Shown: one piece after another, positions 15,705 to 24,799 of the stretch
Layout of the letters: each line of letters starts with the position of its first letter
How positions within the stretch are numbered: position 1 is the first letter of the stretch
NCBI GenBank assembly: GCA_045535305.1
Contig: JAZSLJ010000073.1
Span: forward strand, 186,001-250,000
DNA: 64,000 nt
Origin: UBA1081 sp045535305
GTDB lineage: Bacteria > Bacillota > Clostridia > Oscillospirales > Acutalibacteraceae
Reading direction: 5' to 3'
Translations under genes and position numbers: made by a program
Notes under the pieces: model-generated
What the model saw: the letters and a program-made list of their open reading frames with translations, nothing else
What the model was told of the DNA's origin: nothing
Database searches by the model: none

Positions 15705-16565
15705 TTAATCTCCGTTAAAATATTTTGTCATTATCAATGCATCTTCAGTAGGTTTAGAATAAAAATTCTTTCGCTTACCTAATATTATGAATCCGCATTT
15801 AGTATATAGATTTATTGCAGGAATATTTGATTCTCTTACCTCAAGCGTAAGTGATTCCGTATTGTTATTTTTACACCATTCAATAATCTTTTGTAAAAGT
15901 TTTGTTCCCAAACCTGCTTTTCTGAAATTTTCAACAACTGCGACAGTGTTGATGCATACTTCGCCTAATGTGTCATCACAGCATATATATCCTACAGGCT
16001 TGCCGAGGTATCTTGCTGTATAATTAACAGAATAATTTTTTTTGATTTGACTGAAAAATGAATCACTACTCCAAGGTTCGGAAAAGTTGTCTTTTTCAAT
16101 CTTAGTAACCTCACATATGTCAGATTCTGTCATTTCTGAAATTTGTATAAACAAATCTGATTCAAGCAGCTTATCAATTTCCTGTTCAATCATTCTTGCA
16201 CATTCAGAATATATTTCCTCGTCATACATAAACGGATCAGGAATACCGTCTCCGAGAAGAATGAGCTTATTTTTTGGTACATATGAAAAAAGATGCATAT
16301 AATGCGATTTTGCAAGACAAATTATAAAATCTGCTTCATCAATAATATACTGATTAATTTGCCTTGATCGGTGAGCTGATATATCAATTCCCTTATCAAG
16401 CATAACTTTTACAGCATTTGGGGTTGCCTCATCTCCCGTGATAGCTCCTGTTCCGCAACTTGAAATATTCAGATACTCGCAAAAATTTTCAGTTTTTTGC
16501 TTGAATATTCCTTCAGCCATCGGGCTTCTGCATGTGTTACCGGTACATACAAATACTATATTCAT
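15705..16565 (-). CDS. Fusion: arginine-phosphatase-type LMW-PTP domain + RimI-like N-acetyltransferase
   Basis: Two domains lie in one 286-residue chain. Residues 1 to about 136 form a low-molecular-weight phosphatase with the P-loop CTGNTCRS (C7, R13) and general acid D110 in IPDPF. The Thr at position 11 is the residue that marks YwlE-type protein-arginine phosphatases rather than Tyr phosphatases. Residues about 138-283 form a GNAT domain with FSEPWS, the acetyl-CoA loop RKAGLGT (215-221), EVRESN and the C-terminal YTKCGF, typical of RimI. The ATG at 16565, with AAAGGGG upstream, is preferred to the ATG at 16613 inside polA. It lies between polA (4-base gap) and tsaD. No stop or frameshift separates the domains. 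Confidence 0.9.
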   Translation of the reverse strand: MNIVFVCTGNTCRSPMAEGIFKQKTENFCEYLNISSCGTGAITGDEATPNAVKVMLDKGIDISAHRSRQINQYIIDEADFIICLAKSHYMHLFSYVPKNKLILLGDGIPDPFMYDEEIYSECARMIEQEIDKLLESDLFIQISEMTESDICEVTKIEKDNFSEPWSSDSFFSQIKKNYSVNYTARYLGKPVGYICCDDTLGEVCINTVAVVENFRKAGLGTKLLQKIIEWCKNNNTESLTLEVRESNIPAINLYTKCGFIILGKRKNFYSKPTEDALIMTKYFNGD

Positions 16566-16569
16566 ATGA

Positions 16570-19119
16570 TTACCCCTTTGCATCGTACCATGTTTTTCCG
16601 ATATGAGCATCAACTGACATTTTTACACTCATTTCAACAGCGTTTTCCATTTCTTCTTTTAATATCTGCATAGCTTTTTCAGCTTCACTTTCGGGAGATT
16701 CTATAATCAATTCGTCGTGCACCTGCATGATAAGTTTTGACTGCATATTTTCTTTTTTCAGTCTGTCGAATACTCTTATCATAGCAATCTTAATAATATC
16801 TGCGGCAGTACCCTGAATCGGCATATTTCTTGCTACCCTTTCACCGAATGAGCGCTGAATTGCGTTTGATGCGTTAATCTCGGGTAAATAGCGTCTGCGG
16901 TTGAAAAGTGTTGTTACATAACCGTATTCTTTAGCCTGTTCAACAATTTTTTCCATATACTTTTCTACGCCGGAATAATGTGCAAGATAATTTTCTATAT
17001 ATTTTTTTGCTTCATAAACAGCAACACCGATATCTTTACTGAGGGAAAATGCTCCTATTCCGTATACGATGCCGAAATTAACTGCTTTTGCTCTGCTTCG
17101 CATAAGTGGCGTAACCATTTCAGTGGGCATATTAAATACCTGTGAAGCTGTAATTGTGTGAATATCATCACCGTTATTGAATGCATCAGTCATATTTCTA
17201 TCTTCTGAAATGGCAGCAAGTACACGCAGTTCAATCTGAGAATAGTCCGCGTCAATTAGGACATTACCCTCATCACTTGTAAAAAATCTTCTTAATTCTC
17301 TGCCTAATTCACTACGCACGGGAATATTCTGAAGATTCGGCTCGGTTGAAGACAGTCTGCCGGTTCTTGTTTCTGTTTGCTGAAAGGTGGAGTGAATTCT
17401 TCCGTCAGCAGATACAACTTTTAATAACCCGTCGCAATAGGTTGATTTAAGCTTCTGTATTGTTCTGTATTCAAGTATTGCGGGGATGATCGGATGTTCA
17501 TCATAAAGGCTTTCAAGCACCTCTGCATTGGTGGAGTAGCCTGTTTTGGTCTTTTTTTTGCAAGGTAATTTGAGTTTTTCAAAAAGCACAACGCCTAATT
17601 GTTTTGGTGAATTAAGATTGAATTCACCTTCTGCATAGGCGTAAATTGTGTTGACGAGTACGCTGATTTTTTCTTCAAGCATAACACCGTAATTGTATAT
17701 GCCCTGAAAATCCACTTTGAAGCCGTAATACTCCATTGATGCAAGAACTAAAGAAAGCGGAATTTCAATTTCGTAAAGAAGTTGTTCCTCTCCGTTTTCC
17801 TTTATTGCATCGCTGAGTTTTTTTGTAAGAGCTTTAAGTATGGCACAAGCGCGGATGTTATCATCTTGTGTTTCAATATCTACAGAACATCTGAAACTGT
17901 CAGCAAGTGTGCCTATTGAATAGTCCGATGCATTCGGGTTTAACAGATAACCTGCAAGAAGAACATCAAATGCAATATTTTCAACATTATAACCGTTTTT
18001 TATTGCATTTGTGTAAAGCGATTTTGCATCTGTTGTGTATTTTTTAATTTTATTGTCGGCAAGAATATCAATTATATCAGAAAAGTTTACTGCTGAAACA
18101 GCGTTATCAATATTTATATATGCTGTGGTAAAATCTTCATCGGCTATAAAAAATAATTCACCGCTTTTATATACAGATGATATTATTTCTTCTGCTGTTT
18201 TTTCAGTAACAGTATATTTCTCTGTTGTAACAGCACTGTTAGTAACAACAACATCCTTTAGATTAAGTTTATCAATAAATTTAATCATTTCCAATTCTGT
18301 CAAAATCGACTTTGCTGATTGCTTGTCCATTTCTGCAGGAATGTAAGTACTGAAATCAGTATTTATCGGTGCATCTGTTCTGATTGTGCCGAGAGTGTGG
18401 CTTATGAATGCTGATTCTTTGCCGTTTGTAAGTTTATTTCTTACGCTGTTCGTTACTTCGATTGTATCAAGATACTCATATATATAATCAATAGAACCGT
18501 ATTTTTTTATGAGATCCGTTGCGGTCTTTTCGCCTATGCCTGCCACTCCGGGTATGTTGTCGGACGAGTCGCCCATAAGAGCTTTTACCTCAATAAGTTT
18601 TAAAGGTTCAACACCTTTGTCCTCAACGATTTTTTCGGTATTATATACGATTGTTTCTGTTTTTCCTGCTTTGGGTGCGGCGAGAAGTACGCATACATTA
18701 TTATCAACAAGTTGTAATGAATCTCTGTCGCCTGTTGCGATGTAACATTTATCACCGTCAGTACAGCTTTTTGCAAGAGTGCCGATAATATCATCAGCTT
18801 CCCAACCTGCACACTCAATCAATTTGTATCCGAGTGCCCTGAGTAAATTTTTAAGAACAGGCATTTGCTGTGCAAGTTCTTCAGGCATACCTTTACGGTT
18901 TCCTTTGTATTCACCGTATAATTCATGTCTGAATGTAGGTGCTTTAACATCAAATGCGATAGCTACTGCATCAGGTGAATAATTTTCTCTGAGTGAAAAA
19001 AGAATATTCATAAAGCCGTAAATGCCGTTGGTAAACTGACCGTCTTTCGTTGAAAGCAGTTTGATACCGTAAAAAGCTCTGTTTATAATACTGTTACCGT
19101 CAAGAACAAGTAATTTCAT
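16570..19119 (-). CDS. polA: DNA polymerase I
   Basis: Pol I fills repair gaps and removes RNA primers. The 849-residue protein has an N-terminal 5' nuclease domain (about 1-290, with AFDVKAPTFRHELY and helix-hairpin-helix GDSSDNIPGVAGIGEKTA) and a C-terminal polymerase with motif A DYSQIELRVLA, motif B RSRAKAVNFGIVYG and motif C VHDELI. The middle exonuclease-like domain (about 300-470) lacks the DxE metal motif (it reads FFIADEDFTT), so proofreading is predicted to be inactive, as in Bacillus Pol I. It is the first gene of the polA/PTP-RimI/tsaD operon, with AAAGG upstream of the ATG. Confidence 0.97.
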   Translation of the reverse strand: MKLLVLDGNSIINRAFYGIKLLSTKDGQFTNGIYGFMNILFSLRENYSPDAVAIAFDVKAPTFRHELYGEYKGNRKGMPEELAQQMPVLKNLLRALGYKLIECAGWEADDIIGTLAKSCTDGDKCYIATGDRDSLQLVDNNVCVLLAAPKAGKTETIVYNTEKIVEDKGVEPLKLIEVKALMGDSSDNIPGVAGIGEKTATDLIKKYGSIDYIYEYLDTIEVTNSVRNKLTNGKESAFISHTLGTIRTDAPINTDFSTYIPAEMDKQSAKSILTELEMIKFIDKLNLKDVVVTNSAVTTEKYTVTEKTAEEIISSVYKSGELFFIADEDFTTAYINIDNAVSAVNFSDIIDILADNKIKKYTTDAKSLYTNAIKNGYNVENIAFDVLLAGYLLNPNASDYSIGTLADSFRCSVDIETQDDNIRACAILKALTKKLSDAIKENGEEQLLYEIEIPLSLVLASMEYYGFKVDFQGIYNYGVMLEEKISVLVNTIYAYAEGEFNLNSPKQLGVVLFEKLKLPCKKKTKTGYSTNAEVLESLYDEHPIIPAILEYRTIQKLKSTYCDGLLKVVSADGRIHSTFQQTETRTGRLSSTEPNLQNIPVRSELGRELRRFFTSDEGNVLIDADYSQIELRVLAAISEDRNMTDAFNNGDDIHTITASQVFNMPTEMVTPLMRSRAKAVNFGIVYGIGAFSLSKDIGVAVYEAKKYIENYLAHYSGVEKYMEKIVEQAKEYGYVTTLFNRRRYLPEINASNAIQRSFGERVARNMPIQGTAADIIKIAMIRVFDRLKKENMQSKLIMQVHDELIIESPESEAEKAMQILKEEMENAVEMSVKMSVDAHIGKTWYDAKG

Positions 19120-19247
19120 ATATATTCTGCCTTTCAGTTTGCTGATTTAAATACATTTTAAATATTATACCATATTTTTTGAAAAAAGTAATGCAATTTA
19201 CGAAAAAATATGATAAAATATTTTTAAATTTAATGATTGGACTGTAA

Positions 19248-20216
19248 ATGATGAAAATCGGTAATGTTGAAATAGAAAAAACTGCCGCTCTTGCTCCTAT
19301 GGCAGGCGTTGCAGATAAAACATTCAGAGAATTATGCAAAAGTTTCGGTGCGGCGTATACGGTAAGTGAAATGGTAAGCGCAAAAGGTGTTACAATGGGC
19401 GACAGAAAATCCGGTGAGCTTATGACTGTTTCTGATACGGAGCATCCTGTTGCTATACAGATATTCGGTACAGAACCGCAGACAATGGCTCAGGCCGCTG
19501 TTTCTGCTTTGCAAATGAATGCAGATATTATTGATATCAATATGGGGTGTCCTGCTCCAAAAATCATTAAAGGCGGTGCCGGAAGTGCACTTATGAAGAC
19601 GCCAGAGCTTGCGGGCAGGATTATAAAAGCAGTTTCATCGGCGGTAAATGTACCTGTTACTGTTAAAATTCGAAGCGGATGGGATTCTGAGCATATTAAT
19701 GCTGTTGAAATGGCGAAAATTGCAGAAGATAACGGTGCTGCTGCAGTAACGGTTCACGGAAGAACTAAAGAACAGATGTATGCTCCGAGTGTTAATATTG
19801 ATATAATAAGACAAGTGAAAGATGCAGTGTCTATTCCCGTAATAGGAAACGGTGATATTATTGATTTTGCTTCCGCAACAAAAATGTATGAAGAAACTAA
19901 CTGTGATCTGATTATGGTAGGACGAGGTGCTTTGGGATGCCCGTGGATATTTCAACAGATATCCGCATATCTTAAATCGGGAGCTGTTATACCTGAACCG
20001 CCTGTAGCTCAAAAAATGCTTATAATGTTAAAGCATATTGAAAGTCTTTGCGATGAACGCGGTGTACGGAACGGAATGTGTGAGGCAAGAAAACACGCAC
20101 TGTGGTACACAAAAGGTTTACGAGGTGCCGCAGAATACCGAAGAAAATTATCGTTAATTGAAAACATAGACGAATTAAAAGAAATTGCATTCCGGATTGT
20201 TAAAGATAATGAATAA
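19248..20216 (+). CDS. dusB: tRNA-dihydrouridine synthase, DusB type
   Basis: Dus enzymes reduce uridines in the tRNA D-loop using FMN and NADPH. The 322-residue TIM-barrel shows APMAGVADKTFR, the active-site motif INMGCPAPKIIKGGAGSAL with its catalytic Cys, VTVKIRSGWD, VHGRTKEQMY, IGNGDI and the FMN phosphate site MVGRGALGCPWIF. These favour the DusB subgroup. No strong Shine-Dalgarno site precedes the start; ATG 19248 or the adjacent ATG 19251 are both possible. It diverges from polA and ends at a shared terminator. Confidence 0.93.
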   Translation: MMKIGNVEIEKTAALAPMAGVADKTFRELCKSFGAAYTVSEMVSAKGVTMGDRKSGELMTVSDTEHPVAIQIFGTEPQTMAQAAVSALQMNADIIDINMGCPAPKIIKGGAGSALMKTPELAGRIIKAVSSAVNVPVTVKIRSGWDSEHINAVEMAKIAEDNGAAAVTVHGRTKEQMYAPSVNIDIIRQVKDAVSIPVIGNGDIIDFASATKMYEETNCDLIMVGRGALGCPWIFQQISAYLKSGAVIPEPPVAQKMLIMLKHIESLCDERGVRNGMCEARKHALWYTKGLRGAAEYRRKLSLIENIDELKEIAFRIVKDNE

Positions 20217-20218
20217 AA

Positions 20219-20252
20219 AAACAGCCGATACTTATGTATCGACTGTTTTTTA
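20219..20252. terminator. Bidirectional terminator between dusB and the GPH transporter
   Basis: AAACAGCCGATAC (20219-20231) pairs with GTATCGACTGTTT (20236-20248) with one mismatch and loop TTAT; T-runs are present in both directions. Confidence 0.8.
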
Positions 20253-20254
20253 TA

Positions 20255-21739
20255 TTATTCAGTTGTAACGTTTTCTGTTTGTTTTCTTGCTGCAATTTCA
20301 GCAACCATCTGCTGCTGTTTCTTTTCTGTTATAGAATAGAAAAGCATGGGAATGATTGTACCTATCATGCTGATTGCACAGGAAAGGATAAGAACATTCC
20401 AGAGAACAGACGGGCCGTCAGGATTTGTGAATGCGCTTTCAATCGGCTTTGAAGGATCGATGCCTGCCCAGCTATATGACATAACACCAACAAAGGCACC
20501 AACAGCCATACCGATTTTATTTATAAGTGTCTGCATAGCAAAACAGATACCTTCAGCGCGCTCACCTGTTTTCCATTCAAGATATTCAACAGTATCACCG
20601 ATCATTGCATATGTGATAATGTTGTTAACACCCTGAGGAATACCAAGGAGTACAAGACCGATAGCACATACAATAAGCTTCCAAGGTGCATCGTAGCCAA
20701 CAAAATACATTACAAATGTAACGACCGCACCGAGTATATGTACAGCTATGTAAGCCCATTTTTTTGTAAATTTCTTTGACATCCAGGGAACAAGGATTGA
20801 AGCTACAAGTCCTCCGGGAACAACAAGCATTGTAATAAGGCTGTACCATCCTTCATTCTGAAGAACATACTTTGCAAAATAAAGACCGCCGGTGTATGTA
20901 TATACGGTTCTTGCTCCGCCAAGAATACCGGAAAGAACAATTAAAAGGAGTTCTTTATTTTTGAATAATAATTTAAGGTTGTGTCCGAGTGAAGGAGGCG
21001 TGTCTGTTGATGTGAATCTTTCCTTAGTATTATTAAACCCGTAATAGAACATAGGAATAGCAGCAACAACACATACAACTGCACAAATAAAATATGTCCA
21101 CTTCAGTTTTTCAGGGTCATTATATTTTTTGTTAACGGCATCTGTAATAATGGGTACAATAACAGTAACGATACCTGCACCGAGTGTGCAAAGAAGACGT
21201 GTAATTGTAAGCATATTGCCGCGAACATTGGTGTCGTTTGTAAGACAAGTTGATAAGCCCCAATAAGGAACATCAGCAACTGTATATACCATTGACCAGA
21301 TAACATATACTACTGAAACTATTACAAATGTTCTGAGTGTTCCTGCTTCAAGGAAGGGGTTGAAGCATATAATTGTCATAATTGCAATAGGAATAGCCAT
21401 CCATTTAAGATAAGGACGGCATTTGCCCCACTTTGTACGTGTTTTGTCAACGATTGAACCCATTATTGGGTCATTAAAAGCATCAAAAACTCGTGTAGCA
21501 AGCATAAGAAAAGCAACTGCAGTTGCACCTGATATTGCGCCGAAAATGCTGTTTTCGCCAACACTGCCAAACAGCAGAGCATCAGTTAAAAATACCGTCA
21601 GATAAGAACCTATAATTGTACATACAAGATTCTGACCGAAGCCTGCAATACCGTAAGATACGGCTTCTTTTGGTTGTACACCTTCTCCCGGTGTTGTTCC
21701 GTAAAGCTTGTGAAGCAACGGAATTTCATTAAGTTTCAT
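20255..21739 (-). CDS. GPH-family sugar:cation symporter (MFS)
   Basis: This 494-residue integral membrane protein has about twelve hydrophobic segments and the glycoside-pentoside-hexuronide symporter hallmarks: EAVSYGIAGFGQNL at the N-terminus, DAFNDPIMGSIVDKTRTKWGKCRPYL in the first cytoplasmic loop and GIPQGVNNIITYAMIGDTVEYLEWKTGERAEG in the second half. It should import a glycoside together with a cation. It is monocistronic, so the sugar is unknown. ATG 21739 with AAGGTG upstream is preferred to the TTG seven codons earlier. Confidence 0.9.
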   Translation of the reverse strand: MKLNEIPLLHKLYGTTPGEGVQPKEAVSYGIAGFGQNLVCTIIGSYLTVFLTDALLFGSVGENSIFGAISGATAVAFLMLATRVFDAFNDPIMGSIVDKTRTKWGKCRPYLKWMAIPIAIMTIICFNPFLEAGTLRTFVIVSVVYVIWSMVYTVADVPYWGLSTCLTNDTNVRGNMLTITRLLCTLGAGIVTVIVPIITDAVNKKYNDPEKLKWTYFICAVVCVVAAIPMFYYGFNNTKERFTSTDTPPSLGHNLKLLFKNKELLLIVLSGILGGARTVYTYTGGLYFAKYVLQNEGWYSLITMLVVPGGLVASILVPWMSKKFTKKWAYIAVHILGAVVTFVMYFVGYDAPWKLIVCAIGLVLLGIPQGVNNIITYAMIGDTVEYLEWKTGERAEGICFAMQTLINKIGMAVGAFVGVMSYSWAGIDPSKPIESAFTNPDGPSVLWNVLILSCAISMIGTIIPMLFYSITEKKQQQMVAEIAARKQTENVTTE

Positions 21740-21886
21740 TTTTATCACCTTGTCTTTCAATGATTATTGAAATAATTTTAACACAATCATTAAAGAAATA
21801 CAACACTTTATTGAAAAAATTGTTATATGTTGATTAAGTAATTTTTTTGAGGATAAAAAAATGTTTTATAAATTTTTGATTTGGTA

Positions 21887-21915
21887 TTGCTTTTATAAAA
21901 AAAATATATTATAAT
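21887..21915 (+). promoter_or_regulatory. Promoter of the SRP RNA / dnaX unit
   Basis: TTGCTT (21887-21892), a 17-base spacer and TATAAT (21910-21915) place the start near 21922, just before the SRP RNA stem. Confidence 0.6.
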
Positions 21916-21922
21916 AACATTC

Positions 21923-22077
21923 GGAATTAGAGTCCGATTTCAGTCATGCGGCGTGTTGGTCCTGTGCGACGGAGCGCTGTGAACCATGTCAGGCGGGGAA
22001 CCGAGCAGCATTAAGCGGTATGCCCGTGCGATACAGTTCGCCTGCTCGCCGTATGACCGAGGTCAGACTCTTTTTTT
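21923..22077 (+). ncRNA. ffs: Signal recognition particle RNA (small bacterial type)
   Basis: The stem GAGTCCGATTTCAGTCATGCGGCG (from 21930) pairs with CGCCGTATGACCGAGGTCAGACTC (ending 22070), and the tip carries the SRP signature GAACCATGTCAGG-CGGGGAACCGAGCAGCA with the Ffh-binding internal loop and GNRA-like apex. Seven T residues follow (22071-22077). At about 141 nt it lacks a full Alu domain of the Bacillus type. It sits immediately upstream of dnaX, the same order as scr-dnaX in Bacillus. Confidence 0.95.
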
Positions 22078-22099
22078 ATTACACTTAGGAGTTATAAAA

Positions 22100-23821
22100 T
22101 TGTATAGAGTTTTATACAGAAAATGGCGTCCGCAGACATTTAAAGATGTTTCCGGTCAGCCTCATATTACAGAAACTCTGATGAATGAAGTCAGAGAATC
22201 AAGACTTGCTCATGCCTACCTGTTTACAGGGTCAAGAGGTACGGGCAAAACTTCATGTGCAAAGATACTTTCAAAAGCCATAAACTGTTTACATCCCGTT
22301 GACGGGAATCCGTGTAATGAATGTGATATTTGTTTAGGAATTGACAACGGTTCTGTTCTTGATGTTGTGGAAATTGACGCCGCAAGTAACAGAGGTATTG
22401 ATGATATCCGTGCTTTGCGTGAAGAATCCGCTTTCACACCTGCTCAAGCAAAATTCAGGGTTTACATTATTGATGAGGTTCATATGTTAACCATTGAAGC
22501 GTTTAATGCATTACTTAAAACACTTGAAGAGCCTCCTGCACATATTGTATTCATTCTTGCAACGACAGAGGTTCAGAAATTACCCTCTACTATTCTTTCA
22601 AGATGTCAGAGATTTGATTTCAGACGAATTTCAGTTGATGCACTTGTTGACAGGCTAAAATATGTTGCACAGCAGGAAAATGTTATTCTTGAAGATGACG
22701 CAGCCGTTCTGATTGCAAGAATTGCAGATGGCGGTATGCGTGATGCTCTTTCGATATTTGATAGATGCTTAAGTATTTCGGAAAATGTTAATGTTGATGT
22801 TGTTTCGGATGCTGCAGGCATTATGAGTAAAACTCACTTATTTGATTTATCAGATGCATTTGTAAATAAGGATACGGCAAAGGCTCTTGCTATTGTAGAT
22901 GAACTTCATAATACATCTTGTGATACTGAACGTCTTTGTACAGAGCTTACCAATCATTTCAGAAGCTTACTTGTTATTAAATCCGTAAAAAAACCGGAAG
23001 AAATACTTGTTTGCACTAATGAGGAGCTTGAGGACTTGCGTTCCCTTGCATTAAAATTCAGTGTTGAAGAGATTCTTTCAATAATGAATATTCTTTCTGC
23101 AGCAATCGCATCAATAAAGGTTACTCAGAACAGACGTATTGAGACGGAAATGGCAATGATAAAGATTTGCTCACCGGAGACATCGGGTGATATTTCAGCT
23201 TTGTATTCAAGAATTGCTCAACTCGAAAAAAAAGTTGCCGAGTTATCAAGCGGAGTGCCGGTTCGTTCAAGTGCTAAGCCTGTCTCCTCTGTTGTGAATG
23301 ATGAACCTGAAAAAGAAAAAAGCAAAGAAGATATATTAAGTTCACTCCAATTTGATGATGATACGGATGAATATGATGAAGTAATCCCCGACGATCAACC
23401 TGTTTTTGATGCTCCGCCATTTGAATATGATTCACAGGAGCAGCCTGTTTTTGATGAGCCGCCTTTTGATTATACATCACAAGAACAACCTGTTTTTGAC
23501 GAACCGCAATTTGATGAGCCTCAGTATGAATCACAGGAGCAACCGGTATTTGATCCCGAGCCTGTTCCGCAGAGTTCTGTTGAATCATCTGATATAACTT
23601 TTAGTGTAAAAACATGGACAAATTGCGTGATTGAGGCAGAACGCACCTGCCCGCCGATTATCGGTCATTTACTTGGCACTCGTGCTGAAATTGTCGGTCA
23701 GTCTGTTGTAATTACAAATTATAAAGCTGTTCTTCCGATGATTTTTCCTATGTGTCAGGTCAAAATTGAAGAAGCTGTAAAAAAAATAACGGGCAAAGCT
23801 CTGTCCGTAAGATTAGGATAA
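22100..23821 (+). CDS. dnaX: DNA polymerase III subunits gamma and tau
   Basis: DnaX is the motor of the clamp loader. With the TTG start at 22100 (TTAGGAG upstream) the product has 573 residues and begins LYRVLYRKWRPQTF, the normal DnaX N-terminus; the ATG at 21986 would lie inside the SRP RNA. Walker A GSRGTGKTS is at about 44-52, the zinc cysteines are in CNECDIC near 72-78 and Walker B VYIIDEVHML at about 121-130. The tau linker near 450-520 contains an acidic tandem repeat, four copies of a QPVFD-centred unit (SQEQPVFDEPPFDY), before a C-terminal domain. It is the first gene of the dnaX-ybaB-recR operon. Confidence 0.96.
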   Translation: MYRVLYRKWRPQTFKDVSGQPHITETLMNEVRESRLAHAYLFTGSRGTGKTSCAKILSKAINCLHPVDGNPCNECDICLGIDNGSVLDVVEIDAASNRGIDDIRALREESAFTPAQAKFRVYIIDEVHMLTIEAFNALLKTLEEPPAHIVFILATTEVQKLPSTILSRCQRFDFRRISVDALVDRLKYVAQQENVILEDDAAVLIARIADGGMRDALSIFDRCLSISENVNVDVVSDAAGIMSKTHLFDLSDAFVNKDTAKALAIVDELHNTSCDTERLCTELTNHFRSLLVIKSVKKPEEILVCTNEELEDLRSLALKFSVEEILSIMNILSAAIASIKVTQNRRIETEMAMIKICSPETSGDISALYSRIAQLEKKVAELSSGVPVRSSAKPVSSVVNDEPEKEKSKEDILSSLQFDDDTDEYDEVIPDDQPVFDAPPFEYDSQEQPVFDEPPFDYTSQEQPVFDEPQFDEPQYESQEQPVFDPEPVPQSSVESSDITFSVKTWTNCVIEAERTCPPIIGHLLGTRAEIVGQSVVITNYKAVLPMIFPMCQVKIEEAVKKITGKALSVRLG

Positions 23822-23844
23822 AAAATTTCAGGAGGATATTTTAA

Positions 23845-24186
23845 ATGAAAGCAAGAATTCCAAATGCCAACCAGGGTGGCAACATGATGCAGAAAATACA
23901 AAAGATGCAGGAAGAAATGGCAAAAACTCAGGCTGCTGTTGAAGAATCAGAATTTACATCTTCTGTTGGCGGCGGAGCTGTTGAAGTTACAGTTAACGGA
24001 AAACACGAGGTTAAATCAATTAAGATGCAGCCGGAGGTTGTTGATCCCGACGATATTGATATGCTTGAAGATCTGCTGCTTGCAGCTATTAATGAATCAA
24101 TGAGAAAAGCTGACGAAACAATGGAAGCTGAAATGGGTAAACTCACAGGCGGACTTAATATTCCCGGAATGGGCGGTCTTTTCTGA
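23845..24186 (+). CDS. ybaB: YbaB/EbfC nucleoid-associated protein
   Basis: This 113-residue DNA-binding protein has the YbaB pattern MQKIQKMQEEMAKTQAAVEESEFTSSVGGGAVEVTVNGKHEV, then PEVVDPDDIDMLEDLLLAAINESMRKADE and a Gly/Met-rich tail. It dimerises into a tweezer-like DNA binder. The start has AGGAGG upstream. Its TGA overlaps the ATG of recR (TGATG), giving translational coupling in the classic dnaX-ybaB-recR order. Confidence 0.95.
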   Translation: MKARIPNANQGGNMMQKIQKMQEEMAKTQAAVEESEFTSSVGGGAVEVTVNGKHEVKSIKMQPEVVDPDDIDMLEDLLLAAINESMRKADETMEAEMGKLTGGLNIPGMGGLF

Positions 24187-24785
24187 TGCAATATAATGCA
24201 ATACCTCTACAGAAACTCATTGAACAATTTGAGCGAATGCCGGGTATAGGCAGAAAAACAGCACAAAGGATTGCTTTTTATATTCTCGGTTTACCGAAGA
24301 ATGAATCAAAAGCTATCGCAGATTCGATTGTTGATGCGTGTAAGAAGATTCACAAATGTTCTGTTTGTTGCAATTTAACTGAAGATGATGTCTGCCCTAT
24401 TTGTAAGAATGATAAGCGTGATCATTCTGTTATTTGTGTTGTTGAAGATTCACAAAGTCTTATTGCTATTGAAAAAACAAAAGAATTTTCGGGCATTTAT
24501 CATGTTTTACACGGTGCTATCTCCCCTCTTGACGGCATCGGTCCAGAACAGCTTACAGTCAAAGAACTTATTGGCAGAATCGGTAGTGATGAAATAAAAG
24601 AAGTTATTATTGCAACTGATTCCGATATTGAGGGTGAAGCAACGGCTATGTATTTATCAAAACTGATTAAACCTTTTGATATAAAAATTACAAGAATAGC
24701 TTTTGGTTTGCCTGTCGGAACAGATATTCAATATGCTGATGAGGTTACACTTTCAAGAGCAATAGAAGGCAGAAGAAATATATAA
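24186..24785 (+). CDS. recR: Recombination protein RecR
   Basis: RecR works with RecO and RecF to load RecA at gaps. The 199-residue product is the standard length. It has the N-terminal helix-hairpin-helix FERMPGIGRKTAQRIAFYIL, the C4 zinc motif CSVCCNLTEDDVCPIC and a Toprim domain (VICVVEDSQSLIAIEKT, then ATDSDIEGEATAMYL), ending with RLAFGLPVG-like IAFGLPVGTDIQYADEVTL. It overlaps the ybaB stop by one base. Confidence 0.97.
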   Translation: MQYNAIPLQKLIEQFERMPGIGRKTAQRIAFYILGLPKNESKAIADSIVDACKKIHKCSVCCNLTEDDVCPICKNDKRDHSVICVVEDSQSLIAIEKTKEFSGIYHVLHGAISPLDGIGPEQLTVKELIGRIGSDEIKEVIIATDSDIEGEATAMYLSKLIKPFDIKITRIAFGLPVGTDIQYADEVTLSRAIEGRRNI

Positions 24786-24799
24786 CGGAGGATTTTGTT

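Noticed and set aside
21986..22099. ATG-initiated N-terminal extension of DnaX
   Set aside because: It would translate the SRP RNA and its terminator; the TTG at 22100 has a good ribosome site and gives the normal DnaX N-terminus.
23274..23588. Repeat-rich minus-strand ORF inside dnaX
   Set aside because: Its Gln/His-rich repeats are the complement of the tau-linker tandem repeat.
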